DNA of 5,608 nt from Parcubacteria group bacterium (GCA_012798235.1 JAAZNP010000001.1:1-5608), one strand, 5' to 3'. Counted from the first letter of the stretch, positions 1-5,445 are shown. The notes: generated from the sequence alone by a model not told the origin. A program made the numbers and translations.

Positions 1-10
1 GTGATATTTT

Positions 11-529
11 TTAACCAAATGATTTTTTATGAAGTTCTTCATAATTAGGCAATTCTTCAATTTTGGTTAAACCTAAATGATTTAATAATTTAAAAGAAAT
101 ATTATATAAAAAACTGTTCGCTCTTTGAGGATTAGGAAAACGTTCGATTAATTCTCTTAAAAGTAGTTGATGAAGAATATAACTAGAGTCCACCCCTCGA
201 ATTTCATTTATTTCTGCCCGAGAAAGAGGTCCCCGGTAAGCAATAATGGCCAAGGTTTCACTAGCAGCCGGGCTTAAATCACCTTCAAAAACTTCTTTCT
301 TGAGTTTATTTAAATAAGGATTGGCTTCAGAATTAATCGTCATCAGCCAACGGTCATTATTCTTTATTAATCTTACTCCCCGATTGTTATTTCGATAATA
401 TTCTTCTAAATTAGTCAAAGCCTGCTCAACCACTTCAGAAGGCTTTTTTAATAATTCGCTTAGTTCCGAAACAGTCATTGGTTCGCCACTAGCAAAAAGT
501 AAACTTTCTAAGATTGATTCAATATCCAT
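11..529 (-). CDS. scpB: Segregation and condensation protein B (ScpB)
   Basis: ScpB is the winged-helix (kleisin-binding, KITE-type) subunit of the bacterial SMC-ScpAB condensin, which compacts and helps segregate the chromosome. The 172-residue product has two winged-helix regions. The N-terminal one begins MDIESILESLLFASGEPM, a typical ScpB opening. The second carries the family's most conserved block at about residues 86-130, LSPAASETLAIIAYRGPLSR followed by an EI..IRGVDSS stretch and LRELIE. The end (about 138-155, NSFLYNISFKLLNHLGL) matches the family's closing segment, although the usual GRP..Y reads RANSFLY here. Length is in the short-normal range for the family. The ATG at 529 lies inside the end of scpA, giving a 22-base overlap and implying translational coupling; no clear Shine-Dalgarno precedes it. 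The stop is TAA. Identity is secure from the sequence block and from the scpA neighbour. Confidence 0.96.
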   Translation of the reverse strand: MDIESILESLLFASGEPMTVSELSELLKKPSEVVEQALTNLEEYYRNNNRGVRLIKNNDRWLMTINSEANPYLNKLKKEVFEGDLSPAASETLAIIAYRGPLSRAEINEIRGVDSSYILHQLLLRELIERFPNPQRANSFLYNISFKLLNHLGLTKIEELPNYEELHKKSFG

Positions 530-1215
530 ATATCGTCAAAATTATTATTTTGTTTAATAGTGATAATTTTCTTTTTGGCTAAATGAAGCGCTGCCAAAAA
601 AGTTAAAATTAAATCAATTTTATCATTTTTATTTAATGACAAATCCTGCAAACGAAAACGAGACCCTTGAGTAATTTTTTGCAGTAAAGTTTTGATTCGT
701 TCTTCGAGAGTTTGGATTTTTTTAATTTTTTTCTCTGCCAAAAGAGGCGTATCCTCTATTTGGAGTTCGGATAATATTTTTTGGAAACTTAAAGATAAAA
801 TATCTGCGGATAAATGAGGAGGGGGTAAAAATTGAGGTTCAACATTCTTCCACCCAGAACGAGCCATAATATAAATTTCTTTCCGAAACATTTTTTTAAT
901 TTCCTCGCCAGCTATTTTATACAATTGATAAATTTTTAAACGAGTTTCTAAATCGAGAATTTCATTTTCTTCTTCAGGAGCCAAAGTTAACGATGGTAGT
1001 AAAGAACGTGATTTGATTAAAAGCAAAGTTGAAGCAATAACTAAAAATTCTGCCAAATCCTCAGCATTAATCTGCTCTTGTTCGTTAACGAAAGTAACAT
1101 ATTCTTGAGTTACTTGGGCTAAAGACAACTCCGTAATTGCCAGATTCTTTTTCTCTACTAATTGCAGTAGTAGATCCAAAGTTCCAGAAAAATTTTGAAT
1201 GGTTATTTGATACAC
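508..1215 (-). CDS. scpA: Segregation and condensation protein A (ScpA, kleisin)
   Basis: ScpA is the kleisin that bridges the two heads of the SMC dimer and binds ScpB, closing the condensin ring. The 235-residue product starts with the family signature FSGTLDLLLQLVEKKNLAI (about 9-27). It has the helical SMC-neck-binding segment with LVIASTLLLIKSRSLLPSL (about 58-76), an acidic variable middle (80-95), and a C-terminal winged helix (about 170-231) ending in ILTFLAALHLAKKKI and FDDIWI, the usual kleisin tail. The start is GTG at 1215, chosen because the conserved N-terminus begins right there; no Shine-Dalgarno is visible upstream. It follows secA after 26 bases made only of A and T, and its TAG stop lies inside scpB. 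Co-transcription with secA and scpB is inferred. Confidence 0.96.
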   Translation of the reverse strand: MYQITIQNFSGTLDLLLQLVEKKNLAITELSLAQVTQEYVTFVNEQEQINAEDLAEFLVIASTLLLIKSRSLLPSLTLAPEEENEILDLETRLKIYQLYKIAGEEIKKMFRKEIYIMARSGWKNVEPQFLPPPHLSADILSLSFQKILSELQIEDTPLLAEKKIKKIQTLEERIKTLLQKITQGSRFRLQDLSLNKNDKIDLILTFLAALHLAKKKIITIKQNNNFDDIWILNQS

Positions 1216-1241
1216 AAAAATAAATAAATAAATATTTTTAA

Positions 1242-3563
1242 TTAAGACTCGAGAATATTTTTAATATTTTCAACGAGAAAAGTTTTAAACTTATTATCTA
1301 ATTCTTTAAAGAAATAATAACTTTCTTTTTTATATTCTACCAAAGGATCCTGGCCACCGTAAGCCCTTAAAGCAGTAGAATCGCGCAAAGCTTCCATCCT
1401 CTCAATCTGCTCTATCCATAAATTATCCAAAATTCTTAAAGCAAATAACTTAAATACTGATTGTAACTTATCTTCACCAAAAGTTTTATTTTTTTCTTGG
1501 AACTTTTCTTCAGGAAATTCTACGTCTTTTTCAACAAATATTTGTTTCACATAATCAATAATTTCTGGACCTAACATTAAAATTTTATCTCTGGTTTGAT
1601 AAAAATTAATTCTTTGTTTATTGATCACATCATCGTATTCCAAAATATGTTTTCTGATATCAAAATAAATGCCCTCAATTTTAGATTGTGCCATTTCGAT
1701 AGCCTTGGTTACCATTTGGTGTTCAATGGGTTGATCCTTAGGCCAACCCAATCTTTCCATTAAATTAGATAAAGATGGCGGCGCAAAAACTTTTATTAAA
1801 TCATCTTCTAGCGATAAAAAGAATTGTGAGGAACCAGGGTCACCTTGACGACCAGAACGCCCTCTTAATTGATTATCAATTCTCCGCGCTTCATTTCTTT
1901 CAACGCCAATCACATGCAATCCTCCTAATTCTAATATTTTCTTTCTTTCTTCTTCGTCAGGAGGGTTGCCGCCTAAGACAATATCAACACCGCGACCAGC
2001 TAAATTAGAAGCCAAAGTAATGGCGCCCAATTTTCCTGCCTGAGCAATAATTTCCCCTTCTTTTTCTTGGAATTTTTTTTGTCCCTTTAATACTACAAGA
2101 GGCATTCCTGTTTTTCTTAAATATCCCTCAATCGTTTCTAAAGGCGAGGAACCAGTACCACTGATAGCGTTAGCTGGAGCGCCAATTAAAATTGGCTGTC
2201 CTTTTTCGTGACGCACTCTCACTTCCTCTACAATCGCTTTTAATTTTGCTTCTCTGGTTTTATAAATCCTGTCAGGTAAATCACGTCTAATCATTTGCTT
2301 ATTAGTAGGAATAGCAATGGTTTCCATATTATAAACCGTCTTAAATTCTTCAGCTGAAGTTAAAGCGGTTCCAGTCATCCCCGCTAATTTTTCGTACATG
2401 CGAAAATAATTTTGCAAAGTGATAGTAGCCACAGTTCGGCTTTCTTGCTGCACCGGAACTCTTTCTTTGGCTTCAATCGCCTGATTCAAACCACCAGAAT
2501 AACGCTTACTCGGCTCTAAACGATTAGTAAACTCATTAATACTAATTACTTTACCATCTTCTACTACATAATCGCGGTCTTTTAAATATAAATATTGCGC
2601 TTTTAAAGCGGTTTCTAAATGATGGGTAAAGACAATACCTTTTTGGTCAAAAATATTAAAACCAAAAATTTTTTCTGCTTTATCCAAACCTAATTCTGTT
2701 AAACTAATGGCTCTTTGCTTTTCATCAACAATAAAATCGATGTCTTTTTTAAATTGAGGAGCTAAACCAGCAAATTGTTGATAAAGTTTGGAAGCTTCTT
2801 CATCGGGCACAGAAATAATTAAAGGGGTTCGTGCCTCGTCAATTAAAACGCTATCGACTTCATCAATAATCGCATAATGGTGCTTTCTTTGTACTTTTTC
2901 TGCCAAATCATTAACTAAGTTATCTCGCAAATAATCAAAACCAAACTCACTATTAGTGCCATAAGTAATATCAGCTTGGTAAGCTTCTTTTCTCTCCACG
3001 GGTCTTAAGAATTCTCGAAAAATTTTAAAACTTCCTAATTCATCTCTTTGTTGATCAAGATTTTTATCTGCTTGATATTCGGGATCATAAAGATAAGCTC
3101 CTTCTTGAGTAATGCAACCCACTGTTAAACCGAGATAATTATAAATTTGTCCCATCCAAACAGTATCGCGTTGGGCTAAATAATCATTGACGGTAATGAT
3201 GTGGACACCTTTTCCATCCAAAGCATTTAAACTGGCAGGCAATGTGGCGACTAAAGTTTTTCCTTCTCCAGTTTTCATTTCAATTACTTTTCCTTCGTGC
3301 AAAGCAATGCCTCCTAATAACTGCACTTCGAAATGACGTTGTTTTAAAGTTCTTTGGCTAGCAATTCGAGTTAAAGCAAAAACATCTACTAAAAAATTAT
3401 TAAATGGCTCACCATTTTGAATTTGCTTGCGATATTCATCAATCTTTTGGTGAACGTTTTCTAAGGAAAGATTTTGATACTCCTCGTCTTTTTTATTAAT
3501 GGCGTCAATAATCCTTTGCTTAGAGCGCAAATATGATTCGTTAGGATGCAAAAAAGAAAACAT
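1242..3563 (-). CDS. secA: Protein translocase ATPase SecA
   Basis: SecA is the ATPase motor that pushes unfolded preproteins through the SecYEG channel in the cytoplasmic membrane. Numbered from the ATG at 3563 (773 residues), the domains are: NBD1 with QRHFEVQLLGG (76-86), Walker A TGEGKT (98-103) and Walker B IIDEVDS (232-238) followed by DEARTPLII; a preprotein-binding domain; GMTGTA (395-400); NBD2 with GRGVDI (523-528) and the Arg-finger block QLRGRSGRQGDPG (565-577); and a helical scaffold/wing region with the conserved LRILDNLW and EALRDS. It ends at FLVENIKNILES, so the linker and Cys-rich zinc tail used for SecB/lipid contact are absent. An extra segment sits in NBD1 at about 152-188. 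Several motifs deviate: NEFTNR for DEFTGR, GRGVDI for GRGTDI, LKGQ for LNAK. A TTG at 3569 could add two residues; ATG is preferred. No Shine-Dalgarno is seen. Confidence 0.97.
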   Translation of the reverse strand: MFSFLHPNESYLRSKQRIIDAINKKDEEYQNLSLENVHQKIDEYRKQIQNGEPFNNFLVDVFALTRIASQRTLKQRHFEVQLLGGIALHEGKVIEMKTGEGKTLVATLPASLNALDGKGVHIITVNDYLAQRDTVWMGQIYNYLGLTVGCITQEGAYLYDPEYQADKNLDQQRDELGSFKIFREFLRPVERKEAYQADITYGTNSEFGFDYLRDNLVNDLAEKVQRKHHYAIIDEVDSVLIDEARTPLIISVPDEEASKLYQQFAGLAPQFKKDIDFIVDEKQRAISLTELGLDKAEKIFGFNIFDQKGIVFTHHLETALKAQYLYLKDRDYVVEDGKVISINEFTNRLEPSKRYSGGLNQAIEAKERVPVQQESRTVATITLQNYFRMYEKLAGMTGTALTSAEEFKTVYNMETIAIPTNKQMIRRDLPDRIYKTREAKLKAIVEEVRVRHEKGQPILIGAPANAISGTGSSPLETIEGYLRKTGMPLVVLKGQKKFQEKEGEIIAQAGKLGAITLASNLAGRGVDIVLGGNPPDEEERKKILELGGLHVIGVERNEARRIDNQLRGRSGRQGDPGSSQFFLSLEDDLIKVFAPPSLSNLMERLGWPKDQPIEHQMVTKAIEMAQSKIEGIYFDIRKHILEYDDVINKQRINFYQTRDKILMLGPEIIDYVKQIFVEKDVEFPEEKFQEKNKTFGEDKLQSVFKLFALRILDNLWIEQIERMEALRDSTALRAYGGQDPLVEYKKESYYFFKELDNKFKTFLVENIKNILES

Positions 3564-3569
3564 AAACAA

Positions 3570-3681
3570 TATAAATATACAAGTTGCAATTAATTTCTAG
3601 GTATTTCGCGAAGCATATTTCTATGAATTTCAAAATACTATAGAAATACAGTAGAAATACATAGAAATAAATAGAAATACC
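3570..3681. other. hpf-secA intergenic region
   Basis: This gap separates the hpf stop from the secA start. It holds the TAGAAATA array and its inverted partners, listed separately, and an AT-rich secA-proximal part. Two overlapping TATATT hexamers on the minus strand (3574-3579 and 3568-3573) could serve as -10 elements, but no good -35 lies at the right distance, so I do not call a promoter. No GC-rich hairpin followed by a U-tract is present, so hpf may read through into secA. Confidence 0.5.
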
Positions 3682-3682
3682 T
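3599..3682. repeat. Nested inverted repeats around the TAGAAATA array
   Basis: An inverted TAGAAATA copy (TATTTCTA, 3616-3623) can pair with any of the four direct copies. With the nearest one it forms a 9-bp stem (3616-3624 with 3640-3648) and a 15-base loop. Outside it, AGGTATTTC (3599-3607) is the exact reverse complement of GAAATACCT (3674-3682), which reaches the first base of the hpf stop codon. A short palindrome TTCGCGAA lies at 3605-3612. The stems are AT-rich and lack a U-tract, so this is not called a terminator. Confidence 0.6.
3641..3680. repeat. Four tandem TAGAAATA units at 10-11 base spacing
   Basis: Exact TAGAAATA octamers start at 3641, 3652, 3662 and 3672, i.e. at intervals of 11, 10 and 10 bases, close to one DNA helical turn. 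The 10-base consensus is roughly ATAGAAATAC. The array begins immediately after the hpf stop on the minus strand. Its function is unknown; a phased protein-binding site, a repeat expansion and an mRNA structural element are all possible. Confidence 0.8.
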
Positions 3683-4032
3683 TATTCTATTTTTCGAAAA
3701 ATTTTAGTGAATTTTCTCCATTGGCTTTGCCTTGTCTCCTTGTTTTCAATAATTAATCTTTTTAACCGATCTTTTAATTTATCACCAACCTCATCCAAAG
3801 AACTGCCTTTTTCTTCGCAGAAAATATCTTTGCCAGGAATTTGAAATTTAGCTTGACCAGAATAAATATCGCCTCTTCCGTGGCGATTAGTAATTTTTGA
3901 CAAAGTAATCTCTAAATCCGCTTTAGCGCCAAATTGTTTAGTGAATTTTTCTAGAGTTCTTAATTTTGCCTCAATGGTATTTTTATAAGTTTCTAATAAT
4001 TCTAAATTGTTGGAGATAATGTTAATATTCAT
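3682..4032 (-). CDS. hpf: Ribosome hibernation promoting factor, short form (HPF/RaiA family)
   Basis: HPF/RaiA-family proteins bind the small ribosomal subunit in the mRNA/tRNA channel and silence or protect idle ribosomes. The 116-residue product has the expected beta-alpha-beta layout: MNINIISNNLEL strand (1-11), helix (12-33) and ADLEITLSK strand (38-46). It then has the family core HGRGDIYSGQAKFQIPGKDI (51-70) with the FCEEKGSSLDEVGDKL helix entry (71-86) and the basic helix KDRLKRLI (87-94). A basic tail with WRKFTKIFRK follows (105-114). The C-terminal dimerisation domain of long HPF is absent, so it is a short form; HPF versus RaiA/YfiA cannot be decided here. The ATG at 4032 lies only 11 bases after a TACAAT -10-like hexamer, so the mRNA may be nearly leaderless; only a weak AAAGAAAG purine run precedes it. 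It sits between a terminator upstream and secA downstream. Confidence 0.92.
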   Translation of the reverse strand: MNINIISNNLELLETYKNTIEAKLRTLEKFTKQFGAKADLEITLSKITNRHGRGDIYSGQAKFQIPGKDIFCEEKGSSLDEVGDKLKDRLKRLIIENKETRQSQWRKFTKIFRKIE

Positions 4033-4043
4033 ATCTTTCTTTT

Positions 4044-4072
4044 ATTGTAGCCAAAATCATCATAAAAAGCAA
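4044..4072 (-). promoter_or_regulatory. Candidate hpf promoter overlapping the upstream terminator tail
   Basis: On the minus strand, TTGCTT (4067-4072, three of six matches to TTGACA) and TACAAT (4044-4049, five of six matches to TATAAT) are separated by exactly 17 bases. Predicted initiation falls about 4-6 bases before the hpf ATG. The -35 hexamer is formed from the last base of the terminator stem and its U-rich tail, so one stretch of DNA would serve both termination of the upstream unit and initiation of hpf. The weak -35 lowers confidence. Confidence 0.5.
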
Positions 4073-4107
4073 ACCCCGTACCTTTTATAAATAAAAGGTA
4101 CGGGGTT
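4062..4107 (-). terminator. Intrinsic terminator between the Lys-rich ORF and hpf
   Basis: A perfect 17-bp inverted repeat (4072-4088 with 4091-4107) contains a GC-rich base, CCCCGTACC/GGTACGGGG, and an AT-rich tip; sterically the loop is about six bases. On the minus strand the 3' arm is followed by TGCTTTTTATG, with a five-U run close to the stem. On the plus strand the arm is followed by A residues, so it acts for minus-strand transcription. It lies 24 bases after the stop of the 25-codon ORF. Confidence 0.85.
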
Positions 4108-4131
4108 AAAAACCAAGATTCGGTTTAGATT

Positions 4132-4209
4132 TTATCTGAGATGATTTTTGGCATGCTTTTTTGCTTTCTTAACTGGTTTCTTGGCTTTTTTTGCTTTCTT
4201 TTTTGCCAT
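4132..4209 (-). CDS. Candidate Lys/Ala-rich 25-residue peptide
   Basis: An ATG at 4209 opens a 25-codon frame ending in TAA. The product begins MAKKKAKKAKKPVKKAKK and ends HAKNHLR: 12 Lys, 5 Ala, 2 His, one Arg and no acidic residue, so it is extremely basic. The KKAKKP-type repeat resembles the tails of histone H1-like bacterial proteins. It could bind nucleic acid or ribosomes, or its translation rather than its product could matter, as in a leader peptide. Support comes from its placement: a good promoter about 170 bases upstream and a strong terminator 24 bases downstream make it the only sizeable ATG-started ORF of its own transcription unit. Against it: no clear Shine-Dalgarno, and A-rich DNA easily gives Lys runs, although regular GCA/GCC Ala codons and a CCA Pro argue for more than an A-tract. 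Confidence 0.6.
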   Translation of the reverse strand: MAKKKAKKAKKPVKKAKKHAKNHLR

Positions 4210-4224
4210 GTTTTTATTTAGAAA

Positions 4225-4245
4225 TTATTCCAAGCAGTCGACCAT
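4225..4245 (-). CDS. Possible six-codon upstream ORF in the leader
   Basis: AGGA followed by an 8-base spacer and ATG gives the best ribosome-binding arrangement in the leader. The frame encodes only MVDCLE and stops with TAA 15 bases before the ATG of the Lys-rich ORF. Its codons lie in the loop and 3' arm of the 8-bp hairpin at 4230-4263, so translating it would open that hairpin. It could equally be chance. Confidence 0.25.
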   Translation of the reverse strand: MVDCLE

Positions 4246-4263
4246 CAAAAAAATCCTGCTTGG
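4230..4263 (-). promoter_or_regulatory. Leader hairpin before the Lys-rich ORF
   Basis: CCAAGCAG (4230-4237) is the exact reverse complement of CTGCTTGG (4256-4263), giving an 8-bp stem with an 18-base loop containing a U7 run on the minus-strand RNA. An overlapping alternative pairing is possible: AGTC-ACC on the 5' side (4261-4267) with GGTCGACT (4236-4243), with one bulged base. The two folds exclude each other. It ends about 20 bases before the ATG at 4209. Confidence 0.5.
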
Positions 4264-4286
4264 TGACTCTTTAATAATTAATTTTT

Positions 4287-4352
4287 GCCCCACATCTTTT
4301 AAAGATTGATTATCATCAAAATAAATAATATTTATTTTGAAAAGGTGCGGGA
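4287..4352 (-). promoter_or_regulatory. Structured leader element with an imperfect long stem and perfect inner hairpin
   Basis: On the minus-strand RNA the arm UCCCGCACCUUUU (4352 to 4340) can pair with AAAAGAUGUGGGG (4300 to 4288) over 12 of 13 positions, including two G-U pairs. Inside it, an 11-bp perfect AT-rich hairpin (4316-4326 with 4330-4340) has a three-base loop; the two stems share base 4340. The element starts about 20 bases after the predicted transcription start. Its arms closely resemble those of the terminator at 4072-4107. It matches no riboswitch that I recognise. Confidence 0.5.
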
Positions 4353-4376
4353 TTGAAAAATTATTTCCTACTATTA

Positions 4377-4404
4377 ATTTTACTCTCTCTATTATGTGTG
4401 TCAA
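4377..4404 (-). promoter_or_regulatory. Sigma-70-type promoter for the leader/Lys-rich ORF unit
   Basis: On the minus strand a perfect TTGACA (4399-4404) and TAAAAT (4377-4382, five of six consensus) are separated by 16 bases. Predicted initiation is near 4369-4371. It lies just after the murB terminator and faces a leader of about 160 nt before the ATG at 4209; with the terminator near 4062-4107 it would give an RNA of roughly 310 nt. Confidence 0.72.
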
Positions 4405-4415
4405 GTCTTTTTAAC

Positions 4416-4444
4416 AAAAAATTTGGCTTGGTGCCAAATTTTTT
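4416..4444 (-). terminator. Intrinsic terminator of murB
   Basis: AAAAAATTTGGC (4416-4427) and GCCAAATTTTTT (4433-4444) form a perfect 12-bp stem with a 5-base loop. Read on the minus strand the stem ends in six U residues and continues GTTAAAAA. It begins five bases after the murB TAA. The stem is symmetric and could also act on plus-strand transcripts, though no plus-strand gene is present. Confidence 0.85.
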
Positions 4445-4449
4445 CAATT

Positions 4450-5415
4450 TTATTTTACAATTGCTACTTCTTCTTCTAATTTTATTTTAAATTTTTGATA
4501 AACTTTTCTTTTTATTAAAGAAATTAATTTCAAAACATCTTGGGCTCGAGCATTTTTAATATTGATAATAACATTGGCGTGAAAATCGGCAATCTTAGCG
4601 CCTCCAATTTGATAGCCCTTAAGGCCAGTTTTCTCAATAAAATAACCAGCTGACACTTTACCCCCTTTAACACCGATTTCTTCATTAAGAATTTTCACCT
4701 TTTCGTGTTTCGAATCATAGTATTTTTTATAAATTGTATCTTGGATAATAATATTTTTAAAAATGCTTCCGGCGGAAGGGTAATCAAATAAATGATGGGA
4801 AATTTTATATTGCCAATTTTCTTGAATTTTCTTTTGAATATCATTTTTGTTCCCTTTTTTAATTCTTAATTCCGCGGCTAAAATGATTTCCTTATTTTTT
4901 TTGAAAATACTTTCCCGATAATCAAACTTACATTGTGTTAAAGAATATTTTTTAATTTTAAAACTCGAAGGATTCAGGGTAATAACCTTTTTAACAAAAT
5001 TTTTAATTTCATTTCCAAAGGCGCCAGCATTGCCATAAACAACTCCACCCATCGTTCCGGGAATACCAGCTAACCATTCGTATCCTGACAAATTATTTTT
5101 TACGCATTGCTCTAAAAAATTACCCACCATTAGGCCAGCACCAACTAAAACAGTAGTAAGATTTTTCTTAACGAAAGAATTATTGTTTAATTTAATTACT
5201 AAACCCTTGAAACCTTTGTCAGAAAACAAAACATTAGAGCCATTACCTATTATAAAAAGGGGCAAGTTCTTAGCTTGAGCCCATTTTAAAGTTCCAATTA
5301 ATTGATTTTGCGTTTGAATTTCAGCAAAATATTTCGCCCGACCACCAATTTTAAAAGTAGTATAGTCTTTTAAAGGAATGTTCTTTTTAATCCAAGAAGG
5401 AGTTAGTTGAGACAT
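4450..5415 (-). CDS. murB: UDP-N-acetylenolpyruvoylglucosamine reductase (MurB)
   Basis: MurB is a cytoplasmic FAD enzyme that uses NADPH to reduce UDP-GlcNAc-enolpyruvate to UDP-MurNAc, the second committed step of peptidoglycan synthesis. The 321-residue product has the FAD-binding domain with TTFKIGGRA (19-27), IIGNGSNVLFSD (55-66) and the WLAGIPGTMGGVVYGNAGAFGNE block (114-136). Catalytic-type residues are visible: Tyr166-Arg167 in FDYRES, the proton-donor Ser217 in PSAGSIFKN, and Glu316 in KLEEEV near the C-terminus. The substrate domain closes with FIEKTGLKGYQIGGAKIADFHANVIIN (259-285). The type II PSAGS arrangement is clear. Compared with common type II enzymes there are about 30 extra residues between SIFKN and the FIEKTGLKG block (about 222-255), Lys/Tyr-rich; similar loops occur in Patescibacteria by my recollection. 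The ATG at 5415 fits the usual N-terminus; no Shine-Dalgarno is seen. It is followed by its own terminator. Confidence 0.96.
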   Translation of the reverse strand: MSQLTPSWIKKNIPLKDYTTFKIGGRAKYFAEIQTQNQLIGTLKWAQAKNLPLFIIGNGSNVLFSDKGFKGLVIKLNNNSFVKKNLTTVLVGAGLMVGNFLEQCVKNNLSGYEWLAGIPGTMGGVVYGNAGAFGNEIKNFVKKVITLNPSSFKIKKYSLTQCKFDYRESIFKKNKEIILAAELRIKKGNKNDIQKKIQENWQYKISHHLFDYPSAGSIFKNIIIQDTIYKKYYDSKHEKVKILNEEIGVKGGKVSAGYFIEKTGLKGYQIGGAKIADFHANVIINIKNARAQDVLKLISLIKRKVYQKFKIKLEEEVAIVK

Positions 5416-5445
5416 TGAATTAATAGAAAGTTAGGTGCCCACCCC

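Noticed and set aside
1775..2008. 77-codon plus-strand open frame
   Set aside because: It lies entirely within secA on the opposite strand, has no recognisable motif, and secA here encodes its most conserved NBD2 blocks.
3616..3648. Intrinsic terminator for hpf
   Set aside because: The 9-bp stem is almost all A/T and has no U-tract following it on the minus strand.
3641..3680. CRISPR array
   Set aside because: The repeat unit is only 8-10 bases, there are no spacers of CRISPR length and no cas genes.
4072..4352. Terminal inverted repeats of a small mobile element around the Lys-rich ORF
   Set aside because: The similar sequences are each palindromic stems, one with a clear terminator layout. 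No target-site duplication or transposase is present.
4062..4371. tmRNA, 6S RNA or RNase P RNA
   Set aside because: A short internal ORF suggested tmRNA, but no tRNA-like ends, no Ala-rich tag ending and no TpsiC-type GGTTCGA motif are visible. The long imperfect rod of 6S and conserved RNase P blocks are also absent.
4225..4404. 59-codon minus-strand open frame (TTG start) spanning the leader, with protein-like segments such as VGQKLIIKESPSRIFLMVDCLE-type residues near its end
   Set aside because: Its only plausible long start, TTG at 4404, is part of the TTGACA -35 hexamer and lies upstream of the predicted transcription start. There is no Shine-Dalgarno and it has several ATA Ile codons in its first part. 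I recognise no family, and the same DNA folds into clear stems. A database hit in relatives would revive it.
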